Positions 1-8,772 of a stretch of DNA of 64,000 nucleotides are shown here, piece after piece. The notes under the pieces were generated by a model that saw only the letters and a list, made by a program, of their open reading frames with translations, had not been told where the DNA came from and ran no database searches. The stretch's first letter is position 1, and each line of letters starts with the position of its first letter. Position numbers and translations under genes: made by a program. The DNA comes from Acidobacteriota bacterium (lineage in GTDB: Bacteria > Acidobacteriota > Blastocatellia > Pyrinomonadales > Pyrinomonadaceae): contig JAOAPX010000136.1 of assembly GCA_025463125.1 (NCBI GenBank), positions 21,171 to 85,170 on the forward strand. The letters are read 5' to 3'.

Positions 1-866
1 TTTTCGGCTCGAAGCGCTTCGCCTTTTTCGCACAACGGAATCGAGTTTGTGACGATAACTTTTTTAATATGCGAGGCGGAAATGTTATCAATCGCTCCGC
101 CGGAAAATACCGCGTGCGAGAAACACGCGTAAATTTCCTTTGCGCCGTTTTCGTGCAGCGCTTTTGCAACTTTGCAAATCGTGCCGCCCGTGTCGCACAT
201 ATCGTCAACTATCAAACAGTTTTTGCCGCGAACATCGCCGACGACGTTCATCACTTCAGCCACGTTCGCTTTTTCGCGGCGCTTATCGACCAGAGCCAAT
301 CCGGCATCGAGGCGTTTCGCATAAGCTCGGGCGCGCTCGGCTCCGCCCGTGTCCGGCGCGACGACAATTAAATTTTCAATCGGATTATGCTGAAAATATT
401 CAACAAAAACCGGAGCGGCGTATAAATGATCGACCGGGATATCAAAAAATCCCTGAATCTGCGAAGCGTGCAAATCAACGGTTAAAACCCTGTGAGCTCC
501 GGCTTTCGTAATCAGATTCGCGATCAATTTTGCCGCGATCGGAACGCGCGGGCGATCTTTTTTATCAGAGCGCGCGTAACCGAAATATGGAATTACCGCC
601 GTAACTCTTTCCGCCGAAGACCGGACGAAAGTGTCGATCATAATCAGAAGTTCCATTAAATTCTGATCCGTCGGCGGACATGTCGGCTGAATTATGAAAA
701 CGTCCATTCCGCGGATGTTCTCGCCGATTTGAAAATTAAACTCTCCGTCGGAGAATCTGTCGGTAGTCGATTTACCTAAATCACAACTTAATTGCCGACA
801 AATATCTTCGGCTAATAAACGATGCGCATTGCCCGAAAAAACTTTGATGCTGCCCGGAACACTCAT
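1..866 (-). CDS. prs: Ribose-phosphate pyrophosphokinase (3' end cut by window)
   Basis: Makes PRPP from ribose 5-phosphate and ATP for nucleotide, histidine and tryptophan synthesis in the cytoplasm. The ORF track misses it because the frame runs off the left edge. Translating the minus strand from ATG at 866 gives MSVPGSIKVFSGNAHRL, then RFSDGEFNFQIGENIRG, the PRPP synthase signature VLTVDLHASQIQGFF and the PRPP-binding loop LIVDDMCDTGGTI, all in the family order. About 288 codons are visible of a usual 310-320, so only the C-terminus is missing. It lies downstream of ispE and tRNA-Gln; ispE-prs order is common in bacteria. An intrinsic terminator before it suggests its own promoter in the AT-rich 870-960 gap. 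Confidence 0.95.
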   Translation of the reverse strand, partial: MSVPGSIKVFSGNAHRLLAEDICRQLSCDLGKSTTDRFSDGEFNFQIGENIRGMDVFIIQPTCPPTDQNLMELLIMIDTFVRSSAERVTAVIPYFGYARSDKKDRPRVPIAAKLIANLITKAGAHRVLTVDLHASQIQGFFDIPVDHLYAAPVFVEYFQHNPIENLIVVAPDTGGAERARAYAKRLDAGLALVDKRREKANVAEVMNVVGDVRGKNCLIVDDMCDTGGTICKVAKALHENGAKEIYACFSHAVFSGGAIDNISASHIKKVIVTNSIPLCEKGEALRAE

Positions 867-960
867 TCAGTTTCAGATTTTAAATTATCGATTCCGGATG
901 CCGAATTTTTATATTTTTTATAAAAAACAAATTCGTCAGCCCGAACCTCGTATAAATATT

Positions 961-1000
961 AAATAAAAAACGAGCAACTTTATTGCAAAAATTGCTCGTT
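961..1000 (-). terminator. Intrinsic terminator after tRNA-Gln
   Basis: On the minus strand a perfect 9-bp stem AACGAGCAA/TTGCTCGTT with a 14-nt loop is followed directly by TTTTTTATTT. It sits 13 nt past the tRNA 3' end, so it should end the ispE-tRNA transcript and separate it from prs. Confidence 0.8.
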
Positions 1001-1012
1001 CCGATTAAAAAA

Positions 1013-1087
1013 TGGCTGGGGCGAAAGGATTCGAACCTATGAATGCCGGAACCAAAAACCGGTGCCTTACCACTTGGCTACGCCCCA
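1013..1087 (-). tRNA. tRNA-Gln (anticodon UUG), CCA encoded
   Basis: The minus strand folds as a cloverleaf. The acceptor stem UGGGGCG/CGCCCCA is perfect, the D arm is GCCAAGUGGUAAGGC, the anticodon loop is UUUUGGU (anticodon UUG), the T loop is UUCGAAU, and CCA is encoded after discriminator G. The U1-A72 pair and the overall sequence match bacterial glutamine tRNAs. Two U-U mismatches are visible, one closing the anticodon stem (31-39) and one inside the T stem (50-64). It sits 19 bp after the ispE stop, so it is probably co-transcribed with ispE. Confidence 0.95.
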
Positions 1088-1106
1088 ATACAAAAATTTT
1101 CAGAAA

Positions 1107-2021
1107 CTAATCGGAAGCAAACCGGTCCACTAATTTTAGTGATTCGCGGTATTCGTTCCGCGAAACGGTTGCTACGGCAAACTTTCGCCAGTTTGTTTCG
1201 TTCTCAAGGGCTTTTAATGTCGCTTGCCGTGTTTCTTCTTTATCAAAGATTGCGAAAACGCTTGCTCCGCTTCCGCTTAAGTTAGCCTGGATTGCTCCGC
1301 ATCTCAGAAGTTTTTCTTTGACGCGCTCAATTTCGGGCTGAACTGCGAAAACACTCGGTTCAAAATCGTTTTTCAACTGTGCCTGAGACGAACTGAAATT
1401 TTCAGCTTCATTTCGGCAAATTTTGAGAATACTTTTTGAGTCAAGCTTTGTCAAGTGAGGCGCGTTGAGCCGGGCGAAGGCGTCGCGCGTCGAAACGTCT
1501 ATCGACGGGGTTATAATTAATAGAAATTTTTCTCGGGCGTCATTTACCGGCGTAATCTCGGTTCCTCGCCCGGCTCCGAGCGCCGTTCCGCCGTAAAAGA
1601 AAAAAGGAACGTCCGAGCCGATTGCTCTGCCGATCTCCGTTAAAATTTCAAGCTTTAAATTTAACTTCCAAAGCTTTGCCAGCCCCATCAGCGCGACAGC
1701 CGCGTTTGACGAGCCGCCGCCGAGACCGCCGGGCGCGGGAATACGTTTTTCCAGGTGAATTGCCGCGCCGCTTTTCAACGCATATTTTTCGCCCAGAACT
1801 TTTGCCGCCCTGACAATGAGATTTGTTTCATCGACGGGAACGGACGAATTACTGCACGTCAAAGTAATTTCCTTTGATTCGGAAAAAGTTAAATCGTCGC
1901 GCAGCGAAACGGTTTGAAAAAGCGTGCAAAGCTCGTGGAACCCGTCTTCGCGTTTGCCTAAAACGCGAAGATACCAATTAATCTTGGCAAACGATGGCAG
2001 CGTAAAAGAATTATCCGGCAC
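1107..2021 (-). CDS. ispE: 4-(cytidine 5'-diphospho)-2-C-methyl-D-erythritol kinase
   Basis: GHMP kinase that phosphorylates CDP-methylerythritol in the non-mevalonate isoprenoid pathway. The family opening FAKINWYLRVLGKREDGFHE is present, as is the glycine-rich ATP loop PAPGGLGGGSSNAAVAL and the C-terminal motif LSGSGASVFAIF. The ORF track starts at a TTG (2102), adding about 27 residues (FSYWFFTFRFLSL) that do not resemble the family. The GTG at 2021, giving VPDNSFTLPSFAKIN, fits the usual N-terminus better, though no clear Shine-Dalgarno precedes either start. It heads an ispE-tRNA-Gln unit on the minus strand. Confidence 0.93.
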   Translation of the reverse strand: MPDNSFTLPSFAKINWYLRVLGKREDGFHELCTLFQTVSLRDDLTFSESKEITLTCSNSSVPVDETNLIVRAAKVLGEKYALKSGAAIHLEKRIPAPGGLGGGSSNAAVALMGLAKLWKLNLKLEILTEIGRAIGSDVPFFFYGGTALGAGRGTEITPVNDAREKFLLIITPSIDVSTRDAFARLNAPHLTKLDSKSILKICRNEAENFSSSQAQLKNDFEPSVFAVQPEIERVKEKLLRCGAIQANLSGSGASVFAIFDKEETRQATLKALENETNWRKFAVATVSRNEYRESLKLVDRFASD

Positions 2022-2152
2022 GGCTAAAGCATAAAAAATGCTTTTGTTTACGGCAAGCGATAAAAAACGAAATGTGAAAAACCAGTAACTGAAAGCGGAC
2101 AATTGAAAAAAAAGTTGAGCCGTTGAATATAAAAAACTTCATTTATCATTCG

Positions 2153-2210
2153 TTTTCCACTTTTCACTTTCCACTTTCCACTTTTCACTTTTCACTTTTC
2201 ACTTTTCACT
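2153..2210. repeat. Heptameric tandem repeat (ACTTTYC)n
   Basis: Roughly eight consecutive 7-bp units read ACTTTTC or ACTTTCC on the plus strand (GTGAAAA/GTGGAAA on the minus). The array runs into the stop codon of the CAP-domain gene, whose TAG is part of TAGTGAAAAG. It fills the gap between that gene and ispE. The same AGTGAAAAG word recurs at 55.15 kb. Confidence 0.85.
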
Positions 2211-2808
2211 ATTTCAAAATAAATACCTGGGTTAAATAATAAGTGCCTTCTTCGGTTACGGCGATTCCGATGGCTGATTGCCGCCATTCTTTGTTCAGAA
2301 GATTTTGCTTGTGCTTGGGCGACTGCATCCAGCGTTCGACGGCGAATTCGATCGGCTGCTCGTAGCCCCGGTTATAAGCGATATTTTCGCCGATCGCGCG
2401 CCATCGGTTTAAGCCTATCTTATCGGCGCGCTCGCTGACGTCCGAGCCGTCGTTTCCGGAATGGCTGAAAAATTTATTTTTTGCCATATCCTGCGAATGA
2501 AGCCGCGCGACTTTTGCGACCTGCTCATTCCATTCGAGCGGTTCCAAGCCTTTTTCGCGCCGTTTTTCATTAATCAGGTTAAACGCCTCGCGCTCAAGTT
2601 CGAAAACCGTTCGCGGCGAAGAATTTTTTAATTTCGCTTTATCTTTATCGACAATAATTCGCGGGCGCGAAATGTTCGTGTTTTTATCGTTGAAATGATT
2701 TAATGTTGAATTAAAATTGATTGCCGAAAATCCGGTTTGCGCTTTTAAATCTGCGGATATCGCAGCAAACAAAAAGAATATCAGACAAAAATAGACGGGA
2801 AATTTCAT
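2209..2808 (-). CDS. Secreted CAP/SCP-domain protein
   Basis: A 199-residue exported protein. Residues 1-23 form a signal peptide (hydrophobic core YFCLIFFLFAAIS, then ADLKAQ). Residues about 70-199 form a bacterial CAP (SCP/PR1-like) domain, with the helix NLINEKRREKGLEPL, the first cavity histidine in RLHSQDMAKNKFFSH, the motif GENIAYN, WMQSPKHKQNLLN, and a C-terminal strand YYLTQVF. The two histidines and GEN motif match the CAP cavity. Bacterial CAP proteins are mostly of unknown function and lie outside the inner membrane. The gene faces away from the copper block and is followed by a heptameric repeat. Confidence 0.88.
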   Translation of the reverse strand: MKFPVYFCLIFFLFAAISADLKAQTGFSAINFNSTLNHFNDKNTNISRPRIIVDKDKAKLKNSSPRTVFELEREAFNLINEKRREKGLEPLEWNEQVAKVARLHSQDMAKNKFFSHSGNDGSDVSERADKIGLNRWRAIGENIAYNRGYEQPIEFAVERWMQSPKHKQNLLNKEWRQSAIGIAVTEEGTYYLTQVFILK

Positions 2809-3002
2809 TTATGACCTCACTTCGGCAGCCGGATTGTTTCAAAAAAAGAAACTCCAAAGCTTTGCAGTTGTTTTTGCAGGCTAACGCAAAAGCCATCCGC
2901 CCTTTTCGGATAAGGTTCGAATAAGTTTTAGTTGATTCGATGTATGCAGTTGCAGAATCACAAAGATTTGCTATTAATTGAAAATTTCCAATCGTTGGAT
3001 AA

Positions 3003-3033
3003 TTCCATAAAACACTTCAAAACAAGGTAGAAT
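3003..3033 (+). promoter_or_regulatory. Possible promoter of the copper block
   Basis: A TAGAAT -10 element (3028-3033) lies 19 bp after a weak -35 TTCCAT. The same TAGAAT hexamer and an over-long spacer occur at the copA promoter. A palindrome-like TTACTT-AC-AAGTAA (3089-3102) sits just before the start codon. The 2809-3105 gap otherwise holds only the divergent CAP-gene upstream region. Confidence 0.3.
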
Positions 3034-3105
3034 TTGTCAGGAAAAGTTATTATATTTTTGTTTCTACTTACTAACGGGCAAAAAACTGTTACTTACAAGT
3101 AAATT

Positions 3106-4314
3106 ATGAAAACAAAACACGTTCTATTTCTCTTATTGCTTTCGTCTTTTTTATTCGCCTGCGAAACCGATGTAGTCAGCAATCAAAACGCGGCGGCAAC
3201 GAACGCGACGCCGATGACTAAACCGGTTTTGACCGAAAAAGGCGTTTACACGGCTGAACTCGTCACAACTCCTTCGGAAGTGAAAGCCGGGGAAAAAACC
3301 GATTTAACTTTTATCGTTAAAAATCCCGGCGGTGAAAAAATTAAGGATTTGCAGATTGTTCACGAAAAACCGATGCATCTTTTGATTGTTTCAAACGATC
3401 TGGACGAATTTTATCACGAGCACCCGGAAGCGCAGGCTGACGGCAGCTACAAAGCTTCTTTTACCTTTCCGAACGGCGGCGGTTATAAACTTTACACGGA
3501 TTTCACGCCGTTCGATTCGAAACAGGTCGTTCACGATTTCGCGTTAAACGTCGGCGGAAACGCGCGCGCGGCAAAACCTCTGGTTCCCGACGCGAACTTT
3601 GAAAAAACCGTCGAAAATTTGCGCGTCGTTATGAAACCGGACGGCAACCCGGAATCGGACAAAGAAATGATGCTTTCGTTTAATGTTTATGACGCGGCGA
3701 CCAATCAGCCCGTCACCGATCTGGAAAACTATCTCGGCGAAAAAGCTCATTTCGTCGTCGTCAGCAAAGATTTACAGGAATTTGTTCACGCGCATCCGAT
3801 GTCGACCGACAATGCGAAAGCCGCCGAACACTCGCACGCTTCGGCAACCGGACACGCGGGCGACGATAAAATGGCAAATCCGGCTGCGGCGGCAACCGTT
3901 TCGGCGCATATTACATTTCCGACCGCTTCGGTTTACAAAATCTGGGCGCAGTTCAAACGCAACGGGAAAGTTATCACAGTTCCGTTTACTGTTGACGTAA
4001 AACAAGGCGCCGAACAAAAAGGCATCGATACGACAAACGTGAAAATTCCGGAAGGCGCGTTTAAGATCGTCGTCAGCAAAGACGGATTTACGCCGCAGGA
4101 AATTTCATTTAAGCAGGGACAGCCTTTAAAACTGGCTTTTTACCGCGCCGACACGGAAAACTGCGCGAGCGAAGTGGTTTTCAAAGATTTAAATATCAAA
4201 AAGAAACTGCCGCTCGGCGAAGTCGTCACCGTCGACGTTCCGACCGACAAAGCCGGAGAATTTTCATTCGCCTGCGGAATGGATATGTATAAAGGCAAAG
4301 TTATCGTTCAATAA
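3106..4314 (+). CDS. Cupredoxin-domain lipoprotein of a copper block
   Basis: A 402-residue lipoprotein with signal peptide MKTKHVLFLLLLSSFLFAC ending in lipobox FAC. Two related modules follow, each with a strand and histidine motif: SNDLDEFYHEHPE near residue 100 and SKDLQEFVHAHP near 225. A His-rich linker (EHSHASATGHAGDDKM) follows. The last about 90 residues form a cupredoxin-like fold (VVSKDGFTPQEISFKQGQ ... FACGMDMYKGKVIVQ) with Cys and Met residues able to bind copper. Next to merR and copA, a periplasmic copper-binding or delivery role is likely; that is inference. No strong Shine-Dalgarno is visible. Confidence 0.85.
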   Translation: MKTKHVLFLLLLSSFLFACETDVVSNQNAAATNATPMTKPVLTEKGVYTAELVTTPSEVKAGEKTDLTFIVKNPGGEKIKDLQIVHEKPMHLLIVSNDLDEFYHEHPEAQADGSYKASFTFPNGGGYKLYTDFTPFDSKQVVHDFALNVGGNARAAKPLVPDANFEKTVENLRVVMKPDGNPESDKEMMLSFNVYDAATNQPVTDLENYLGEKAHFVVVSKDLQEFVHAHPMSTDNAKAAEHSHASATGHAGDDKMANPAAAATVSAHITFPTASVYKIWAQFKRNGKVITVPFTVDVKQGAEQKGIDTTNVKIPEGAFKIVVSKDGFTPQEISFKQGQPLKLAFYRADTENCASEVVFKDLNIKKKLPLGEVVTVDVPTDKAGEFSFACGMDMYKGKVIVQ

Positions 4315-4351
4315 AAATGCAGAAAGAATCAATGAAAATGCGGAAAAAATT

Positions 4352-4768
4352 ATGATGACCGCCAGCGTTTTAGCAAAAAATGTCGATGTTCCGATTTATA
4401 CGGTTCGTCATTACACGCGCATCGGGCTGCTTCAGCCTTCACGGCAAACCAGCAACGGCTACAAGATTTACAAGCCGTCCGATGCCGTTCGCCTCCGCTT
4501 TATTCTCGCCGCCAAGGAGCTGGGTTTTACCCTTGCGGAAATCACGCAAATCCTCGACAAAGCCGAACACGGAAACTCGCCCTGCCCGTCGGTAAGAAAA
4601 ATCATCGTTCACCACATCGAAGAAAATCGCCGCAAAATCAAAGAGCTGCAAAAACTTCAAAAGAAAATGGAAAACGCTTTGAAAAACTGGTCGAATATGC
4701 GCGATTCGATGCCTGACGGAACGTCCGTTTGTCATTTAATCGAGTCAGTCGCCGAAATTGAAAAATAA
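4352..4768 (+). CDS. MerR-family metal-responsive regulator
   Basis: A 138-residue one-component regulator. The N-terminal winged helix reads PIYTVRHYTRIGLLQPSRQTS, followed by the dimerisation helix (residues about 75-120) and the candidate metal-binding cysteines SPCPSVR and VCHLIE, typical of heavy-metal MerR proteins such as ZntR-like and copper sensors. It lies 37 bp after the cupredoxin lipoprotein and 65 bp before copA, whose promoter has the long spacer MerR proteins act on. The start is the first of two tandem ATGs (4352 or 4355). It probably activates copA, and perhaps its own block, when metal binds. Cu+ is inferred from the neighbours. Confidence 0.92.
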   Translation: MMTASVLAKNVDVPIYTVRHYTRIGLLQPSRQTSNGYKIYKPSDAVRLRFILAAKELGFTLAEITQILDKAEHGNSPCPSVRKIIVHHIEENRRKIKELQKLQKKMENALKNWSNMRDSMPDGTSVCHLIESVAEIEK

Positions 4769-4771
4769 CGC

Positions 4772-4803
4772 TTGACCTGACACTCGCTGATAAGTTGTAG
4801 AAT
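4772..4803 (+). promoter_or_regulatory. MerR-type promoter of copA (20-bp spacer)
   Basis: TTGACC (4772-4777) and TAGAAT (4798-4803) are separated by 20 bp. MerR-family activators recognise such over-long spacers and untwist them. The spacer carries a weak dyad ACCTGAC...GATAAGTT. The transcript would lead to AAAGGA (4824-4829) and the copA ATG at 4834. Confidence 0.65.
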
Positions 4804-4833
4804 GTTTATAGATCGGTTTTACCAAAGGAAATT

Positions 4834-7575
4834 ATGAATCATAAACATTCTACAACAAGCGAAAAAACAAGCGAAAATTTTATAGATCCGATATGCGGAA
4901 TGAGCGTTTCGGCGGAAACGGCGGCTGGCGTTTTGCGGCATAACGGCGAGACGATTTATTTTTGCTCTGAAAGCTGTCTGGAAACTTTCAAAAGAAAAAA
5001 CAACATTTCCGACTCATCGCAGAACGCTCACGCCGACGCGCGCGTTCATTCTCACGACGTTATGCGCGAAGACAAATCCGGCAGCGAGATCGACCCGATT
5101 TGCGGAATGACGGTAAATCCGGCGACCGCCGCCGGGAGCTTTAATCACGAAGGCAAAAATTATTATTTCTGCTCGAAAGGCTGCCTGCAAAAATTTATTA
5201 ATCAAACGAACGGCGTTCCGGCGAGCGGATTCGTTCAGCTCGGGCGCGCAAGGCAAACCGTCGCGCACGGCGAAATGACGGCGACTCCGGGCGGTGAATT
5301 TATCGACCCGGTTTGCGCAATGTCGGTTGAGCCGGAAACTGCCGCCGGAAAACACGAATACAAAGGTGAAACTTATTATTTTTGCTCGGTCGGCTGCTTA
5401 AATAAATTCAAACAAAACCCGGCGAATTTTCTTGAAAATAAAAAAGAAGAAACAAAATCGGCGGCGAGCGAAGGCGTTGAATACACGTGCCCGATGCACC
5501 CGGAAATCATCCAGATCGGTCCCGGTGCTTGTCCGAAATGCGGAATGGCGCTCGAGCCGAAAACCTTTACGCTCGATGACGCGCCCGACCCGGAATATCT
5601 CGATATGAAGCGGCGCTTCTGGATTTCAGCCGTTTTAACGCTGCCCGTTTTTGTTCTGGCAATGGCTGAAATGCTGCCGAATTTTCACGCCGTTGTCTCT
5701 CCGCGCGTTTCTTTATGGATTCAATTTGTATTGGCAACGCCCGTTGTGCTTTGGGGCGGTTTCCCGTTTTTCGTTCGGGGCGTTCAATCGATAAAAAATG
5801 CGAGCCCGAATATGTTTACGCTGATCGCCATCGGCACGGGCGCGGCTTATCTGTTCAGCCTTTTCGCCTTATTTTTCCCGCAAATGTTCCCGGCTTCGAT
5901 GCGCGGCGAACATACAGGATTAATCGCCGCATATTTTGAAGCGGCGGCTGTTATCACGACGCTCGTTTTGCTCGGGCAGGTTTTGGAATTAAGAGCCAGA
6001 AGCCAGACTTCGAGCGCGATCAAAGAACTTTTAGGACTCGCGCCGAAAACCGCGACCGTCGTTTTCGATGACGGCAGCGAAGCTGAAATTCCGCTTTCGG
6101 ATTTGCAGGTCGGCGCAAAGCTTAGAATAAAAGCCAACGAAAAAATCCCGACCGACGGCGTAATTATCGAAGGCGAAACGTCGATTGACGAATCGATGGT
6201 GACGGGCGAACCGATTCCCGTCGAAAAATCCGCCGGCGACAAAGTTATCGGCGGAACGATCAACGGCAGCCGGACGGTGACGATGCGGGCTGAAAAAGTC
6301 GGCAGCGAAACGCTTCTCGCGCAGATCGTGCAAATGATCGGGGAAGCCCAGCGCTCGCGCGCTCCGATTCAAAGGCTGGCTGATGTGGTTTCGGCGTATT
6401 TCGTTCCGATAGTTATTCTGGTGGCGATTGCCGCTTTTGTCGTCTGGATGATTTTCGGTTCGTTTACGTACGCGATCGTCGCGGCGGTTTCGGTGCTGAT
6501 TATCGCCTGCCCGTGCGCTCTCGGCTTGGCGACGCCGATGTCGATCATGGTCGGAACCGGGCACGGCGCAAAACACGGCGTGCTGGTAAAAAAAGCCGAA
6601 GCGCTCGAAATCCTGGAAAAAATAAACACGCTCGTCGTCGATAAAACCGGAACGCTGACCGAAGGAAAACCGCGTTTGCAAACGGTTGTTTCATTTTCCG
6701 AAAAAACCGAAAAAGAGCTTTTGAAGTTAGCCGCAAGTCTTGAAAAAGCGAGCGAGCATCCGCTTGCCGAAGCCATTATCAAAGGCGCGAAAGAAAGAAA
6801 TATCGAGACGGTAAAGGTTGAAAACTTTGAATCCGCAACCGGAAAAGGAATCACCGGGAGAATCGGCGGCGCGGAAATAAAAATCGGCAGCGATAAAATT
6901 CTGTCCGGCGTAAATATTGAACCGGATGTATATGCAAAAGCCGAAGAAATGCGGGCTCAGGGTCAAACGGTAATGTTCATCGTTTCCGGCGGCAAAATCG
7001 ACGGCTTGCTCGGCGTCGCCGACACGATAAAAGAATCGGCAAAAGCGGCGATTGATGAATTGAAACGGCAAAACATCGAAGTCGTGATGATGACCGGAGA
7101 CAACGAGAAAACCGCTTCGGTCGTCGCGCGAAAACTCGGAATAGAAAAGGTTTTCGCAGACGTTTTGCCGGCTGAAAAAGCGCAGAAAGTTAAACAGTTG
7201 CAGGAAAGCGGAAAAATCGTCGCGATGGCTGGCGACGGAGTGAACGACGCGCCCGCGCTTGCCCAGGCGGAAATCGGGATCGCGATGGGAACCGGAACCG
7301 ACGTTGCCATCGAATCGGCTGACATAACGCTTTTGAAAGGCGATTTGCGCGGCATTCTGCGGGCGAGAAACTTATCGAAAGCGACAATGCGAAACATCCG
7401 GCAAAACTTGTTTTTCGCGTTTATTTACAACATCATCGGCGTGCCCGTAGCGGCGGGCGTGCTTTACCCGGTTTTCGGACTTTTGCTCAGCCCGATGATC
7501 GCGAGCGCGGCGATGACCTTTAGTTCGTTTTCGGTGATTATGAACGCTCTGCGTTTGAGAAATATTAAATTATAA
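4834..7575 (+). CDS. copA: Cu+-exporting P1B-type ATPase with three YHS domains
   Basis: Pumps Cu+ out of the cytoplasm using ATP. The 913-residue protein opens with three YHS domains (DPICGM...FCSESC about residues 17-55, DPICGM...FCSKGC about 88-128, DPVCAM...FCSVGC about 158-196) and a heavy-metal-binding YTCPMHPEI...CPKCGM motif near 215-240, instead of the usual HMA domains. The core has TGEPIP (actuator), CPC at about 559-561 (transport site), DKTGT at D603 (phosphorylation), SEHPLAEA (nucleotide binding) and [10 protein letters not shown] in the [11 protein letters not shown] helix and MTFSS in the last helix are the CopA-type Cu+ residues. RBS AAAGGA precedes the ATG. Triple YHS copies are unusual. 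Confidence 0.95.
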   Translation: MNHKHSTTSEKTSENFIDPICGMSVSAETAAGVLRHNGETIYFCSESCLETFKRKNNISDSSQNAHADARVHSHDVMREDKSGSEIDPICGMTVNPATAAGSFNHEGKNYYFCSKGCLQKFINQTNGVPASGFVQLGRARQTVAHGEMTATPGGEFIDPVCAMSVEPETAAGKHEYKGETYYFCSVGCLNKFKQNPANFLENKKEETKSAASEGVEYTCPMHPEIIQIGPGACPKCGMALEPKTFTLDDAPDPEYLDMKRRFWISAVLTLPVFVLAMAEMLPNFHAVVSPRVSLWIQFVLATPVVLWGGFPFFVRGVQSIKNASPNMFTLIAIGTGAAYLFSLFALFFPQMFPASMRGEHTGLIAAYFEAAAVITTLVLLGQVLELRARSQTSSAIKELLGLAPKTATVVFDDGSEAEIPLSDLQVGAKLRIKANEKIPTDGVIIEGETSIDESMVTGEPIPVEKSAGDKVIGGTINGSRTVTMRAEKVGSETLLAQIVQMIGEAQRSRAPIQRLADVVSAYFVPIVILVAIAAFVVWMIFGSFTYAIVAAVSVLIIACPCALGLATPMSIMVGTGHGAKHGVLVKKAEALEILEKINTLVVDKTGTLTEGKPRLQTVVSFSEKTEKELLKLAASLEKASEHPLAEAIIKGAKERNIETVKVENFESATGKGITGRIGGAEIKIGSDKILSGVNIEPDVYAKAEEMRAQGQTVMFIVSGGKIDGLLGVADTIKESAKAAIDELKRQNIEVVMMTGDNEKTASVVARKLGIEKVFADVLPAEKAQKVKQLQESGKIVAMAGDGVNDAPALAQAEIGIAMGTGTDVAIESADITLLKGDLRGILRARNLSKATMRNIRQNLFFAFIYNIIGVPVAAGVLYPVFGLLLSPMIASAAMTFSSFSVIMNALRLRNIKL

Positions 7576-7617
7576 CGGCAAAAATATTTCTAAAAGAATA
7601 TTAATTCCCTTTTTCGA

Positions 7618-7642
7618 CTCTGTGAACTCTGCGCTCTCTGTG
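7618..7642. repeat. Short phrase repeat CTCTGTG/CTCTGCG
   Basis: Three imperfect copies of CTCTGTG-like words, CTCTGTGAA CTCTGCG CTCTCTGTGG, lie in the 80-bp gap between copA and the isoaspartyl peptidase gene. They belong with the other phrase-type gap sequences of this window. Confidence 0.55.
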
Positions 7643-7655
7643 GCAAAATATTTTA

Positions 7656-8618
7656 ATGAATAAAATGGCACTGGCAATTCACGGGGGCGCCGGAACGATT
7701 CTGAAGTCCCTGATGACCGAGGAACTGGAACTGGAATATAGAAACGGTCTGCGAAACGCGCTTGAGATCGGTTGGGGTATTCTGCAAAAAGGCGGGAACG
7801 CGCTCGAAGCGGTCGAAGCGGCTGTCTGCGAGCTTGAAAACTTCCCGCTTTTTAACGCCGGGCGCGGCTCGGTTTTCACTCACGACGGCAAAAACGAGAT
7901 GGACGCCGCGATTATGGACGGCAAAACGCTTGATGCGGGAGCGGTCGCTTTTGTAAAAAACATCAAGAATCCGATCATGCTTGCGCGTCTTGTGATGGAA
8001 AAAACCGCGCATATTCTGCTTGCCGGCGACGGCGCGAATCGTTTCGCGCGCGAAATGGAGCTCGAAATCGCCGACGACGCTTATTTTTACACCGAGCATC
8101 GCTACCAGCAATTATTAAAAGCGCGCGACGAAGGCGTCGTGCAGCTCGATCACACGGTTGAAGAGCCGGAACTGGTTGAAGGCGCAACGTTTCCGGACGA
8201 AAAGAAATTCGGAACGGTCGGCGCCGTCGCCTGCGATTCAAACGGCAATCTCGCCGCCGCCACTTCAACCGGCGGAATGACCAACAAAAAATACGGTCGC
8301 ATCGGAGACACGCCGATCATCGGCGCGGGAACTTATGCCGAAAATCAAACGTGCGCTGTAAGCTGCACCGGACACGGCGAGTTTTTTATGGCGGGCGTCA
8401 CGGCTTACGACGTGGCGGCGCGTATGAAGTATAAAAATATCGACATTGTAAAAGCCGCTGAAGAAACCGTCGAACATTTAACGAAAATCGGCGGCGAAGG
8501 CGGCTTTATCGCGGTCGATTCCTTCGGAAACGTCGCGATGCCCTTTAATTCCGAGGGTATGTACCGGGGTTTTGTAACTTCGTCAGATGAATTAACCGTC
8601 AAAATTTACCGCAATTAA
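7656..8618 (+). CDS. iaaA: Isoaspartyl peptidase / plant-type L-asparaginase
   Basis: A 320-residue Ntn-hydrolase precursor. It opens MALAIHGGAGTI and has GWGILQKGGNALEAVEAAV and NAGRGSVFTHDG. The self-cleavage site lies before Thr187 in FGTVGAVACD, followed by ATSTGGMTNKKYGRIGDTPIIGAGTYA; each matches the type-2 asparaginase family. It cleaves itself into two subunits and hydrolyses beta-aspartyl dipeptides. It faces cphA and cphB, so it probably finishes cyanophycin breakdown by splitting beta-Asp-Arg (inference from context). MALAI at 7665 is an alternative start; neither has a good Shine-Dalgarno. Confidence 0.93.
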   Translation: MNKMALAIHGGAGTILKSLMTEELELEYRNGLRNALEIGWGILQKGGNALEAVEAAVCELENFPLFNAGRGSVFTHDGKNEMDAAIMDGKTLDAGAVAFVKNIKNPIMLARLVMEKTAHILLAGDGANRFAREMELEIADDAYFYTEHRYQQLLKARDEGVVQLDHTVEEPELVEGATFPDEKKFGTVGAVACDSNGNLAAATSTGGMTNKKYGRIGDTPIIGAGTYAENQTCAVSCTGHGEFFMAGVTAYDVAARMKYKNIDIVKAAEETVEHLTKIGGEGGFIAVDSFGNVAMPFNSEGMYRGFVTSSDELTVKIYRN

Positions 8619-8664
8619 TATTTTATTTAAATTGAATCGGCAGATATTAATGAAACACAAAAAT

Positions 8665-8745
8665 ACGCCCGCGAAAGAGGCGAGAAACGCGAAAAAAGAA
8701 GATAACCTTCTAACATTTCGCGTATTTCGCGCACCTTGCGGGCGT
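8665..8745. repeat. Long inverted repeat at iaaA/cphA junction (element A)
   Basis: Two 30-bp arms (8665-8694 and 8716-8745) are inverted copies with identical outer (ACGCCCGC) and inner (ACGCGAAA) octamers and a diverged middle. The centre has its own small hairpin AGAAG/CTTCT. Each arm is built from GCGAAA-like words. It fills a convergent gap and could end transcription in both directions. Confidence 0.8.
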
Positions 8746-8772
8746 AAATTCTTAAACCAAAAATTTTAAGGT

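Noticed and set aside
1107-2102. Longer ispE start at TTG 2102
   Set aside because: The extra residues do not resemble IspE, and GTG 2021 fits the family N-terminus.
2153-2210. Possible CRISPR array
   Set aside because: Units are 7 bp and adjoin without spacers, and no cas genes are near.
6031-6681. 216-codon minus ORF inside copA
   Set aside because: Shadow of a well-supported P-type ATPase frame, with Arg/His-rich composition.
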